From positions 726,157 through 790,156 of the forward strand of contig NZ_BDCO01000003.1 in assembly GCF_001613545.1 (NCBI RefSeq): DNA of 64,000 nt, in the 5' to 3' direction. Shown piece by piece: positions 52,969 through 62,674 of this stretch. Below the pieces are notes generated by a model, which ran no database searches, was not told where the DNA came from, and saw only the letters and a list, made by a program, of their open reading frames with translations. Position 1 is the stretch's first letter; every line of letters begins with the position of its first letter. The position numbers and the translations under genes were made by a program. This DNA is from Terrimicrobium sacchariphilum. GTDB lineage: Bacteria > Verrucomicrobiota > Verrucomicrobiia > Chthoniobacterales > Terrimicrobiaceae.

Positions 52969-53398
52969 CCGCGTTTGCGATGGTCTGCGCGTTGGCTGAA
53001 TTGTTCAGGTTCTCCGCGTTCGACCGAGCGAACGTTGCCGCTTCTCCGGTCGAATGACGAACACCAGCCATCATCGAATCACGTTGCATCTGGTCAAGTT
53101 CTGCCTGTTGCAAGGCAAGCTCTTGCTCTTTCAGCTTCACCATTTTTCGCTCGTATGGGGTCATTGCAGCCCACTCGGCTGCTTCTTGCTTTTGAAGAGC
53201 TATGATACGGGCGTTCGCGGTCGACCAATCCTTATACTCGGACTCGTTGATGACTCCCTGAGAATAAAGCGTCTTGTAGTACGTCTCTCTCTGTTGAGGA
53301 GACATCGTTCGCGCAGCTTCAAGGGCTTTCTCCTTCCCGGTCATAGTGGAACACCCCACGAAGGCCAGAGCCAAAACGAGCGAAAGGAAAAGCTTCAT
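52961..53398 (-). CDS. Small lipoprotein on the opposite strand
   Basis: 145 residues from ATG 53398. The signal MKLFLSLVLALAFVGCSTMT has a lipobox AFVGC, so Cys16 should be lipidated. The mature part is helical, with repeated Glu/Gln/Lys (KLKEQELALQQAELDQMQRD). It is the only minus-strand gene among the late genes and overlaps the end of the ejection gene. Phage lipoproteins in such positions can block superinfection or, less likely here, act as outer spanins. The role is inferred only. Confidence 0.75.
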   Translation of the reverse strand: MKLFLSLVLALAFVGCSTMTGKEKALEAARTMSPQQRETYYKTLYSQGVINESEYKDWSTANARIIALQKQEAAEWAAMTPYERKMVKLKEQELALQQAELDQMQRDSMMAGVRHSTGEAATFARSNAENLNNSANAQTIANAAR

Positions 53399-53458
53399 GC
53401 CGGACGGCCTAAGCAATGTTGCGTCAAAAAGCAAGGCTGGAAAATCAATCTCATCCCG

Positions 53459-53467
53459 TGTATTGAC
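53459..53467 (+). promoter_or_regulatory. TGTATTGAC element before second ejection protein
   Basis: TGTATTGACTGACCCATG runs directly into the ATG at 53474, without a Shine-Dalgarno. The same 18 bases occur before the tail-fibre gene. The divergent lipoprotein gene ends its own promoter in the 53399 to 53458 gap. Confidence 0.45.
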
Positions 53468-53473
53468 TGACCC

Positions 53474-55090
53474 ATGGCGCGCGTACCTATAGCTGAGATT
53501 CCCAACGCCCCGCAGGCCGGAGGCAATCCCGTCACCTCCCGAGGTCCCGGGGCGGCGCCGGATATTACTTCATCCGCCGGGAGCCTGATCCAATCGACAA
53601 TCAACCCGCAGGCCTTCTCCGGAACGGCGCAGGCGATGGCATCGGTCGGGGCAGCGGTGGCCGGGGCAGGAGGGAAGGTGGCAGGCGTATTGAATGACTG
53701 GGCGGAACGGCGCCAGAAGGCGCAGGATTTGACCATAGACGCCCAGATTGATGCAGAATGGTACAATCTCACGGCGGATGTGACTAAGCAGACGGCGAAC
53801 CTGCCTGGCGATCAATGGGAGCCGACGTTCACCAAAGCCTTTCAGGAGCGTCAGAAGAACTTTTCCGCCCTCCTCGATACCGCATCACCCGAGGCCCGGG
53901 CGAAATTTGAGGCGGACATGGTGCGCCGGGAGGCCGCGACGCGGAATCAATTCGCGGTCGATGGAAGCAAGAGGGCGTTTTCTGATGGCCGAGAGGCGAT
54001 CTTGTCGGCGGCTCGCCGTGACTTCGTGTCGGGGAATTACGAGAGCGGATTCGGACGGCTCGGGAAGGCGAAAGACGCTGGTTTCATCACGGACACCGAG
54101 TTTCAGAACGAGCAATTCTCTGCCGAGCAGCAGGCGCGGGACTCGAGGCTGTACCAGTGGCTGAACATCGACCCGAAAGGATTCGCCGAGTACACGGCCC
54201 GAGTCGCCAAGGAGGGAAAGCCCGATGGCGACATCCAGACCCCGGAACAAGCCCGGCTTTGGGCGTCCCGGGCGAAATCGCAGTGGGAAGGCGTCCAGGT
54301 CGACACCCGCAAGGGTCTGCATGACGCCATCCTCGCTGGCGAGATCACCAGCGAGGCGGATCTTCGCAAGCGCGCAGCGGGCAACCTCGGGGAGACGGAA
54401 ATCAAGAGCCTTACCAAAGCGATGTTCACGGAGATTCAATACGACTCCGAGACGGCTACGAAGCTCAACACCGATATTGAAAATGCCGACTTCTCGACCC
54501 CGAAGGGAGCGGACGAGTTGAACAGCCTGCAAACCCGAATCGAAACGACCATTCCGAAGCGGCTGCAGGGCGCTTTCTCCAGCCGTCTTTTCCAGAACTG
54601 GAACGCTTCACGGGATGGAAAGACGAAGACGCCGGAGCAGAAGTACTCTGCCTCTCTCATGTCGTTTATCGACAAGCTCGCTGACGATGGAGTACTCGGA
54701 GACACCGGCAAGGACAAGAAAGGGAAGGTCGTCGACAAGGCGAAGAATGCCGCCCTCTGGACGGACGCCGAAACCTACAAAGAGCAAATGCGCGCATGGC
54801 TGCGAGACAACCCGAGGGCGAACCCCGACGAGGCGCAGAAGCAGCTAAACTCCATCATGGGCGCACGACTCAAGGACGGCGCCGCTGCCCGGGTCAAAAG
54901 CGCGTGGACGGGATCGCTCCTGAATACCCTGGGAGATTGGGCGAGCAGCGCCGCCAATGGCATGAGCGAGTCGCGTTTCCGCTCAAACCCGCCGCCGACC
55001 TTGGAAGACCTGAAGAAGCAGGCGGATTCCGTGCTGCAGCTTCCCGAGCCTGACCCGACGAACGCGGACCCTGACCAACTCATCAAATGA
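53474..55090 (+). CDS. Internal virion protein (gp15-like)
   Basis: 538 residues, helix-rich, with a Gly/Ala-rich N-terminus (ASVGAAVAGAGGKVAGVLND) and coiled-coil parts. It lies between the gp14-like and gp16-like ejection genes, the T7 order. No enzyme motif seen. It has the leaderless-type start and overlaps the next gene by four bases. Confidence 0.7.
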   Translation: MARVPIAEIPNAPQAGGNPVTSRGPGAAPDITSSAGSLIQSTINPQAFSGTAQAMASVGAAVAGAGGKVAGVLNDWAERRQKAQDLTIDAQIDAEWYNLTADVTKQTANLPGDQWEPTFTKAFQERQKNFSALLDTASPEARAKFEADMVRREAATRNQFAVDGSKRAFSDGREAILSAARRDFVSGNYESGFGRLGKAKDAGFITDTEFQNEQFSAEQQARDSRLYQWLNIDPKGFAEYTARVAKEGKPDGDIQTPEQARLWASRAKSQWEGVQVDTRKGLHDAILAGEITSEADLRKRAAGNLGETEIKSLTKAMFTEIQYDSETATKLNTDIENADFSTPKGADELNSLQTRIETTIPKRLQGAFSSRLFQNWNASRDGKTKTPEQKYSASLMSFIDKLADDGVLGDTGKDKKGKVVDKAKNAALWTDAETYKEQMRAWLRDNPRANPDEAQKQLNSIMGARLKDGAAARVKSAWTGSLLNTLGDWASSAANGMSESRFRSNPPPTLEDLKKQADSVLQLPEPDPTNADPDQLIK

Positions 55091-58000
55091 TTTCTGACCT
55101 CGAAGTAACTGGACTCGTCGACCGTTACAAAACGGCATCGCCTGCCGATCAACTCAAAATCCGAGCCGACCTAGCCGAATGGCGAAAGGCCAAGGATCAG
55201 GAGGCACGAGACGCGCAGGAGAACCATTTCCAGAGCCTCTTTACGAATCCCGAGTATCTGAGGCAGCAGCAGTCCGACCCGGCCTTGCATCAGGCGGAGA
55301 AGCTGAACCCATCCCCGGAGCCGATCATTATCGGGGCTAGCAATCGGGCGTTTCTGTCATTCCGTGAGGGGCGGGACATCTCGGGCACGGAATACCCTGT
55401 GTTGCGGGACGCCTACGCGCAAAAAGTCACCGGGAAAAAGACGGTCAGCGATGGCGAATTCTTCGACATCGTGAAGGGAGAGTACGAGACGAAGATTGCA
55501 CGCGAAGGGGCGGTGCGTGACCTTCAAATGAAGGCCACGGCGCAGGCTTTGCAAGATGCGCTCGACGGTCGACAGACGAAGCTGGCCCCGGCATTCCGTC
55601 AATGGGCGGATGCCAACCGGAAGCTGATTGACGACAAGAACGAATCCCCGTTTTTGACCGAGGCTTTCAAGTCGTACCGGGGGACTCTGGCGGACATCGA
55701 GAAATACCGGGAGCCCGCAGCGGATGTGTGGAACACGCTTACCGCCGTCACACAGGGGAAGGCCGGGGATCAAGATGTCGCGAGACTCGGTGAACGGATT
55801 GCCACGATGCCGCGCGATGCACGGCAAAAAGTCTTCGCTTATGCAGCGATCGCGGCCGAGGCGAACGGGGTTGACCGCGGGGCGTTTGCTCAAGTGGCAA
55901 AGAACCTCGGCGAGTCCGTCTCAAGGAGCTTCGGATTTGTGGGGAATTTCGAACTGAACGGGCAGGAGGCGGCAATACGACAGATGGCCGCATATCTGCG
56001 GGACCCGGGATCAGAGGTGAAATCGAAGATCCTCGGAGACTATGCGACACAGCAGCTTGCTTCGAGCGATCGCGGGAAAAAGGCCTTGGCCGGTGAGCTC
56101 AGCGCCAGCGATAGCGAGGCCTTTGCAAAGGAATTGGAAAGCAAGCTTCCAGTGCTTCAGGCCGTCCGAGAGCTTAACGACTTGGCGAAGAATCGGATCG
56201 ATCCAATCAAGATGGTCGCGAAGCCGGGAACATTCCTCGGCGCAGTCGAGCAAGGCGCGTACGGACTCGCGGGGTCAACCGGATACCTGGCGGCAACGGC
56301 GGTACCGGGAGCCGGGCTGATGCTCGGATTCGCGGCTTATCAGTCCGACGAATACAACCGCCTGCTTGTTGAGAATCCCGACATGGATCATTCCGCAGCC
56401 TGGGCGCTTTCCTCCGTGGAAGCCGCGGGGAATGCGCTCATTGACAAGGTGCAGCTTGACCGGATTCCGGCGCTCGCTGGATTGGCGCAGCATGTCCAGG
56501 TGAACGGATGGAGGAAGACGCTCGCGACGGGTGGGAAAATCTGGGCTGAACAGACGGCGCAGGAACTCGCTCAAAACGGAATTGCTCCCGTGCTCGAGAC
56601 GATCGCGGCCTCGATGCGAACCGACATGACACCGAAGAATGCCGGTGAGGAACTCGATAAGTACATTCGGGACATCCCTGCCACGATGGCGGCAACTGGC
56701 TGGCTGGCTCTCATCGGCGCCGGGTTTGCGTCGGTGGCGGACTTCAAGAACCCGACTCAGGAAATTGATTCGGCTTTGAAGTTCTGGGGGTTCTCCGAGG
56801 AGCAGGCCGCGAGGATCAAGGCGGCGACGACTCCGGAGCAGTTTGACACGGCGATTCGTGAGGAAATGGCAAAGCGCACGCCCGAGAACATCGCCGCCGG
56901 GCGCAAGCAGGCAAACGAGGTTGGCGGCAAGGTCGAGCAAGATCAGAACGACCCTAGCAAGCCGACGATGGAGGCTATCACCAAGGCGGATGGCTCGCGG
57001 GTCTGGCGCGTAACCGGAGCTGATGGGAATCTTGATTTTGAGACGGCTGACCAAACCGCCGCCGAACAGGCTTACATTGATGCCGCGCGCCAAGCTGAAT
57101 TTGACCGCCTAACAGCCGATAAGCAGGCCGCGCAGTCGGACGAAGGACAGCTAGGCGCCGGGAAGCAGGCGGGAGAAATCGCCTTGTTTGGCGAGAATGG
57201 CGGTGCTACTGATGGGACAAATGGAGCCTCCGGAGATAATTCACGAAGCGGGTTGCAGACGCGGCCGGGAATTGACCTGGAAGGCTCTGGATCGGGAATT
57301 GGCCCGGCGCGAGGCGAAGCGTCTCGGGTTGCCGACGCCTTTCGATCACTCGGATTCGAGATTCATGCCGGCCCCACGACCCGAGCCGGAATTGCCCGAG
57401 GGGATCGACTTGTTCTCCAGTACGACGGAACCGACATTGTAGGCCGGGAAGGGCAGGCCATCAAAGCCGGGGTGGAACCCGGGATGCACACCCGCGCCAT
57501 TTTCGGCGAGGAGTTGATTCACGCCGCGGACTACGCGGCAACCAAGCGTCAATGGGAGGCCGCTGGAAAGCCCGGGGCGTTTTCCGAGTACTTCGACGCA
57601 AAGCATAAGGCGGTTTTCGACGACATCCGCGGCACGATCGACGCCGCGCCCGATGCGCTGAAAGAGCAACTCAGCAAGGCGGTGCAAGCGTCGTATCACC
57701 TCTATTTTTCCGAGCTTTCCCAGCCGGTGAAATCCGGGGCGGACTGGCGAGGGATTCTCTCCGAGATCGAAGGGCAAGGGCTGCAAGTGAAGTTCGTTGG
57801 TGAATTCATCCGCCAACTTGTGCAGATGAAGCGGCAGGGGGGGATAAACGAGGAGGTGCAGGCGAACGTCCTCGACCGGCTCATTCAGCAGTTGGCGGCA
57901 TGGGTGCGGGGAGCGATCGCGGAGATCAAGCGGGCGGTACCTGGCGCGTTCCGGGGCGACTTCGGGCAGGAGACAAAGACCATGCTCGAGCGTATCGAGA

Positions 58001-60870
58001 AGGAACTCGACGGGATTCCCGGTAAGCCTCCGGAGCAGCTTTCGAATATCAATCCTCCCGAGGACGTGACCGGATTCGAAGCGCGCAAGCTTGATCCGGC
58101 ACTGCATGACAAGATGGTTGCCGATGCGCTCGAAAAGCACATGAAGAGCCCTGATGGGCGAATCGGTCTCTTTGAGCGGGCACGGGAAAAACTGATGGCG
58201 CTGCGGGACGAGAACCAAGTCGCGATCGAAGGCATGAAGTGGTCAAACGCTGGAGCGGAGAAGGTCAGCCGGGAGCGCTTGATTCGATCCATCGGAGAAC
58301 TCGACGCATTGCTTTCCGTCTTTCCTCCGGAGATACGCGGGAAAGTCGGAGGGTTCGCCGTGCTCTCGAAAATCGGCAATGGCGAAAAGGCCTTGGCTGA
58401 CTTTTTCACAAAGCGCGTGGAGATGATCGGAACCGAGTTGGAGCGGTCTTTGAAGCGCGAGTACGGATCGAAGATGGCAAAGCTGATGGAGCGATCCAAG
58501 CCAGCCAAGAACCAGTCAGGCCAGAAGCGGGAAGGCAAAGCAGGAGCAGACCTGCACGCGCTATTTGACACGCTGCGCGATGCGATGGACTGGACGATCG
58601 ACCGGGCAGAGGCGCACGTCACGGCATTGGAGGCACAGATTGCCAAGGGCGAGATGACGCCAGAAGAAGAGGCCCATGCGCAGATGGAAATCGGGCTTGT
58701 GCCTCTGGTCGCTAGTTGGAAGCAGGCCGATGCGGAGCGCCGGGCGGCGGCAGTCGCCAGCGCAACCGAGATTTGGGACCGCGGCTATCGGGCGTTCAAG
58801 GAACAGAAGATCCAGGAGCGCGAGCGGAGGCAAGCCATCCGGCAGCAGCTTATCACCGACACCGGGAAAGCCGGAACGGCCCCGGAGCGTGATGCAAAGG
58901 CGCTCGAAAACAACAGCCTGAAAGGGCGATGGAAAGATTCGCTCCTCGGACTTCTCAACTTTGAGCAAGTCTCCAAGTGGGTGTTTGGCGACAAGTCGAT
59001 CGAGGCGCAACGGCTGGCCGACATGGAGCGCGAGGCATCCCACGCGAAAGAGGACTCCATCACGGAAAAGACCGTGGCTCTGGAAGACCTCTTTACCAAG
59101 CTGGCCGGGGATCGCTTCAAGGGTGAACGCCTTCGCTGGCAGATGGCGCAAAAGTCAATTACGGCCCCGCTGACGAACGGGAAAGAATCGCTCCATATGA
59201 GCCAGCTTGAAGCCATCACGGCAACGCTGCTTTGGAGGCAGGAAGACGGACGGCGGCACATGATTGGCCTTCTCGACGACTCAGGGAAGCCGGTGAGCGC
59301 CTGGCACTACAATCAAGACTTCATCGACAATATCGAGAAGCAGTTGACGCCCGAGGCCCGGGAGGTGCGGGCGTTCCTGAGCGAGCAGTACGCCGGCGAG
59401 TATGCCCGCCTGAACCCTGTCTATCGGGAGTTGAATGGAATCAACTTGCCGAAGAACGCGAATTACTCGCCCATCACGGTAGTTCCCCAGCAGGCTCAAG
59501 CAGGACAGACCATCGACCCGGTAACTGGCAATACGATGTCCACAGCATCAACCACGCCGGGAAGTCTTCGGACGCGATCCGGCAGGGTGGCCGAGCCGGA
59601 TTTCCGCGATGCCCTGCAAGTCTACATCTCGCACACGAAGCAGATGGAGCATTGGATTGCGTACGCCAAGTTCGTGAACGAGGCGACGGCCTTGCTTAAT
59701 AACCGCGACGTGGGCAACAGCGTCCAGGCGGCGAGTGGCGAGCAAGCCGTCAAAGTCCTTCGCGGATGGCTCGACTACTTTGGAAAGGGAGGGACACGCG
59801 ACGCCGGGGCGTTTCTGGCGCTCAATCAAGGGTTGGGCCGGATGATGAACCGGGCGGCATCCGTGGCGCTCGTCGGGCGCATCGGGACAATCGCCGTTCA
59901 GTCGACGCAGCTTGCCGCCGGACTGGCGGAGATGCAAACAGGCTCGTATCTTTCTCGACTCGGGAAGCTTTTCACCGGGCAACTTGATTGGAAGGCGGCC
60001 TTCAATTCCGACTACATCCAGAGGCGGTTGAAGGAAATGCCGCCCGTCGTCCGGCAAGCCGTCGAAGGCATCCAGGCCGAGAAGCCGAATCGTTTGCGAT
60101 ATGCAGTTTCCAAACTCGGCCAGTTGATCGGCGGAACTGATGCACTGATGACGGCGGGAACGTACGCCATTGTCCATGATTACCAACTGAAACGGGCGCA
60201 TGAGTCCGGATTGACCGGAGCCGATGCCGAGCGGGCGGCACGAGAGGCGGCAGAGCGTTCCGTGGATCGTATTGCCCAGCCGACACGACCTGGGGCGCGG
60301 TCTCTTTTCGAGAACACGGCGACAAATCCAGCAGTACGTCTCGCTTGGGCCTTTGCCTCGGACGCTCGCAAAAACTTCGGACTGATGGCCTATGCGCTGG
60401 CAAACCGTCCAGCAGCAGAGGCCGCGCGCGTCATTACCGCCGTCTGGATCGCAAATAGCGTCATGGCTGCCATTATTCGAAGCGCCTGGGCGGATGCCCG
60501 GAACGATGATGACGAGGAAATTTTCGACGCGAAGAACTGGAGTCCGAAGACCTTGGCGCTCAAGGCTGCAACCGACCCGCTGGCTGGCATCCCGTTCCTT
60601 GGCGACAAGGCGCAAGGAATGGTCTTGCGGGCGTTCGGCGTCTGGACGCCGGAGGGAGACATTCTTTCCGGTCTCGATCGAGCTACCGGAAGCGTACGCC
60701 GTATTGACGACTATCTCGCTGGTGACTTTGAAGCGAAAGACGTCTTTCGAGACGTGGACGCGATCCTTTCCGGGATGGGTTTGCTGAATAGCAACATAGC
60801 GGCTGCAGCTTCGCTTTCCCACCTGGCAAAAGACCTGTTCGGGGTCACAGAGAACGCAGCCGGGAAATAG
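55087..60870 (+). CDS. Giant internal virion / ejection protein, 1,927 residues
   Basis: 1,927 residues. N-terminal helical region; hydrophobic stretch (GYLAATAVPGAGLMLGFAAY near residue 400); a middle part containing FGEELIHAADYAA (Glu808, Glu809, His812), which looks like a metallopeptidase-type helix but lacks the first His of HExxH; and a C-terminal region with hydrophobic helices (AARVITAVWIANSVMAAIIR) that may form the DNA channel across the inner membrane. No lysozyme-like motif recognised. Position and size match T7 gp16. Confidence 0.75.
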   Translation: MISDLEVTGLVDRYKTASPADQLKIRADLAEWRKAKDQEARDAQENHFQSLFTNPEYLRQQQSDPALHQAEKLNPSPEPIIIGASNRAFLSFREGRDISGTEYPVLRDAYAQKVTGKKTVSDGEFFDIVKGEYETKIAREGAVRDLQMKATAQALQDALDGRQTKLAPAFRQWADANRKLIDDKNESPFLTEAFKSYRGTLADIEKYREPAADVWNTLTAVTQGKAGDQDVARLGERIATMPRDARQKVFAYAAIAAEANGVDRGAFAQVAKNLGESVSRSFGFVGNFELNGQEAAIRQMAAYLRDPGSEVKSKILGDYATQQLASSDRGKKALAGELSASDSEAFAKELESKLPVLQAVRELNDLAKNRIDPIKMVAKPGTFLGAVEQGAYGLAGSTGYLAATAVPGAGLMLGFAAYQSDEYNRLLVENPDMDHSAAWALSSVEAAGNALIDKVQLDRIPALAGLAQHVQVNGWRKTLATGGKIWAEQTAQELAQNGIAPVLETIAASMRTDMTPKNAGEELDKYIRDIPATMAATGWLALIGAGFASVADFKNPTQEIDSALKFWGFSEEQAARIKAATTPEQFDTAIREEMAKRTPENIAAGRKQANEVGGKVEQDQNDPSKPTMEAITKADGSRVWRVTGADGNLDFETADQTAAEQAYIDAARQAEFDRLTADKQAAQSDEGQLGAGKQAGEIALFGENGGATDGTNGASGDNSRSGLQTRPGIDLEGSGSGIGPARGEASRVADAFRSLGFEIHAGPTTRAGIARGDRLVLQYDGTDIVGREGQAIKAGVEPGMHTRAIFGEELIHAADYAATKRQWEAAGKPGAFSEYFDAKHKAVFDDIRGTIDAAPDALKEQLSKAVQASYHLYFSELSQPVKSGADWRGILSEIEGQGLQVKFVGEFIRQLVQMKRQGGINEEVQANVLDRLIQQLAAWVRGAIAEIKRAVPGAFRGDFGQETKTMLERIEKELDGIPGKPPEQLSNINPPEDVTGFEARKLDPALHDKMVADALEKHMKSPDGRIGLFERAREKLMALRDENQVAIEGMKWSNAGAEKVSRERLIRSIGELDALLSVFPPEIRGKVGGFAVLSKIGNGEKALADFFTKRVEMIGTELERSLKREYGSKMAKLMERSKPAKNQSGQKREGKAGADLHALFDTLRDAMDWTIDRAEAHVTALEAQIAKGEMTPEEEAHAQMEIGLVPLVASWKQADAERRAAAVASATEIWDRGYRAFKEQKIQERERRQAIRQQLITDTGKAGTAPERDAKALENNSLKGRWKDSLLGLLNFEQVSKWVFGDKSIEAQRLADMEREASHAKEDSITEKTVALEDLFTKLAGDRFKGERLRWQMAQKSITAPLTNGKESLHMSQLEAITATLLWRQEDGRRHMIGLLDDSGKPVSAWHYNQDFIDNIEKQLTPEAREVRAFLSEQYAGEYARLNPVYRELNGINLPKNANYSPITVVPQQAQAGQTIDPVTGNTMSTASTTPGSLRTRSGRVAEPDFRDALQVYISHTKQMEHWIAYAKFVNEATALLNNRDVGNSVQAASGEQAVKVLRGWLDYFGKGGTRDAGAFLALNQGLGRMMNRAASVALVGRIGTIAVQSTQLAAGLAEMQTGSYLSRLGKLFTGQLDWKAAFNSDYIQRRLKEMPPVVRQAVEGIQAEKPNRLRYAVSKLGQLIGGTDALMTAGTYAIVHDYQLKRAHESGLTGADAERAAREAAERSVDRIAQPTRPGARSLFENTATNPAVRLAWAFASDARKNFGLMAYALANRPAAEAARVITAVWIANSVMAAIIRSAWADARNDDDEEIFDAKNWSPKTLALKAATDPLAGIPFLGDKAQGMVLRAFGVWTPEGDILSGLDRATGSVRRIDDYLAGDFEAKDVFRDVDAILSGMGLLNSNIAAAASLSHLAKDLFGVTENAAGK

Positions 60871-60908
60871 CCGATGCCTAAGAAATCTTGCCTGTCAAGC
60901 AAAGCTGT

Positions 60909-60917
60909 TGTATTGAC
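60909..60917 (+). promoter_or_regulatory. TGTATTGAC element before tail-fibre gene
   Basis: TGTATTGACTGACCC leads directly to the ATG at 60924, with CCTGTCAAGC 8 bases further upstream (60891 to 60900), as before terminase. There is no Shine-Dalgarno. Confidence 0.45.
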
Positions 60918-60923
60918 TGACCC

Positions 60924-62258
60924 ATGAGCGTGCAGAGCGACACATCGCGAATCCAGTACAGCGGCAATGCGTCGACCGTCACGCCGTACCCGGTTCCGTT
61001 TTATTTCTTCGATGACACGGATTTGCGCGTCGTTGTCACAACCTCGGGGGGAGTCGATACCACGCTAGCTCTCGGGACCGATTACGCCGTGACCGGGGCA
61101 GGGGTTGAAGCGGGCGGAAGTCTCACCACGACCGCGGCGATTCCGAACACTTCCAAGGTGACAATTTTCCGTCAGGTGCCAATGACTCAAACGACGGTTT
61201 ATGAGGAGAACTCCGACTTTCCGGCTAAGTCCCACGAACGCGCCTTGGATCGGGCAACCATGTTGGCGCAGCAGAACTCCCGAACGGTCGGGCGGTCGCT
61301 GAAGGTGCGCGAGAGCGACGGGGCGAAGAACGACCTTACGACCGTTGCAAATTCGGTGATCGGATTCGGCGGCGACTCTCAGCCACGGACATTCACTCCG
61401 GCGCAGCTTGCGGTGTGGCTAAACCTGACGCAGCAGGTTTTTGGGCAGGGCACAAAGACTTGGCTTACGAACTCTGATCGAGCTTCGGCAAAGCCTGATT
61501 TCCTCGGGCAGGTTGGGGTGCAGCTGGATAACGCCTCGCTTTGGGTAGCCAATGGCACATCAGCCGGGAACTGGACTGATCCCGTCCCCGGAATCGCTGA
61601 CGGGTCCATTTCAACGGTTAAGCTCGCCGATGGAGTTCTCTCTGCCGATGCGACGGGTCGGGCAAAAATGGCTGATGCGTTCCTCACGCTGGCGAAGATC
61701 GGAGCGGGTATCTTTACGGCTGACTCCACGGGGCGCGGTAAGTTCGCTTCCGGCTTCGTGGATTCCAGTCTTTGCGCCTCGGGATTGTGGAGAGCAATAG
61801 CGCCAGCAGGATCTCTTATTCAAACGGTGTCCGCCTCGGTATCGGCCTCATCCAGCTTTTCAACAGCCATACCTCTTGACGCGACAATCCCGCAGAACAC
61901 CGAAGGAACACAGGTTATTTCTGCGTCCATCACGCCATCAAGTTCCTCGTCAAAAATCAAGGTGTCATGGAGTTTGCAGTTGTCTCGTCAGTCAGGAACA
62001 GATCCAGACGTGATTGCTGCACTATTTAGCGGCGCTGCGAATGCAATCTTTTCGACGTGTTTCGAGCTATATGCTCGCCAGGAGAATCGTACCGCTGTCT
62101 ACATTGATTCCCCGTCCACAACAAGCCCTGTGACCTATAGCGTTCGCGTCGGAGCCAGCGGGGGAACGACGATTTACTTGAACTCGACGCCATCCCTCTC
62201 AACGCTGCTTGGCGCTACAGCGGTATCAACTCTCTTTCTGGAGGAGATCAAGGGATGA
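60924..62258 (+). CDS. Tail-fibre protein
   Basis: 444 residues. RIQYSGNASTVTPYPVPFYF, then YEENSDFPAKSHERALDRAT is the N-terminal adaptor domain of phage tail-fibre proteins (T7 gp17-like, YFFDD). The rest is a Ser/Thr-rich beta structure (ASSSFSTAIPLDATIPQNTE) ending in a receptor-type beta domain. It overlaps the next gene by four bases. Confidence 0.82.
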   Translation: MSVQSDTSRIQYSGNASTVTPYPVPFYFFDDTDLRVVVTTSGGVDTTLALGTDYAVTGAGVEAGGSLTTTAAIPNTSKVTIFRQVPMTQTTVYEENSDFPAKSHERALDRATMLAQQNSRTVGRSLKVRESDGAKNDLTTVANSVIGFGGDSQPRTFTPAQLAVWLNLTQQVFGQGTKTWLTNSDRASAKPDFLGQVGVQLDNASLWVANGTSAGNWTDPVPGIADGSISTVKLADGVLSADATGRAKMADAFLTLAKIGAGIFTADSTGRGKFASGFVDSSLCASGLWRAIAPAGSLIQTVSASVSASSSFSTAIPLDATIPQNTEGTQVISASITPSSSSSKIKVSWSLQLSRQSGTDPDVIAALFSGAANAIFSTCFELYARQENRTAVYIDSPSTTSPVTYSVRVGASGGTTIYLNSTPSLSTLLGATAVSTLFLEEIKG

Positions 62259-62674
62259 CGATCACTTCCGCAAGGTACGCGAACGTTGAACGCTCCGCTG
62301 TCGAGGTGCAGACGGTGGAGGCCGGAGCCGTGCTCGTTCCGCTCGATGGGCCAGACGTTTCCGGCGGGTGGCGGGTTATGTATTCCGCCTGGGCGCAGTC
62401 GAACGAGACAACGGCTTATATCGCGCCGGTTCGCTCACAATCGGTTTCTGAGCATCTGGCCGCTTTTGGGTTCGACGCCATAGCGCTAGTTAACCTTCTC
62501 GATACCGCGGCGAAATTTTCAGCCCAGGGCGTTCCGCTGCCTCAGAAATGCGCGGCAACTCGTGAATGGATCAACGCGGCACAACTCGCCTATGCCTCCG
62601 GCCAGACTCCTCCCGACGCACCCTACACCCTTCCCGGGCTTCTCGCGGAAATTGCACCACTCCTACAGCCATGA
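62255..62674 (+). CDS. Hypothetical protein, tail-fibre accessory-like
   Basis: 139 residues. Beta-rich start (AVEVQTVEAGAVLVPLDGPD) and helical end (QKCAATREWINAAQLAYASG). It is coupled to the fibre gene on one side and the next gene on the other by ATGA overlaps. A fibre chaperone role is a guess from position. Confidence 0.5.
   Translation: MTITSARYANVERSAVEVQTVEAGAVLVPLDGPDVSGGWRVMYSAWAQSNETTAYIAPVRSQSVSEHLAAFGFDAIALVNLLDTAAKFSAQGVPLPQKCAATREWINAAQLAYASGQTPPDAPYTLPGLLAEIAPLLQP

Noticed and set aside
57508..57522. HExxH zinc-protease assignment for the ejection protein
   Set aside because: The first histidine is missing (GEELIH), so a metalloprotease cannot be claimed from the motif.
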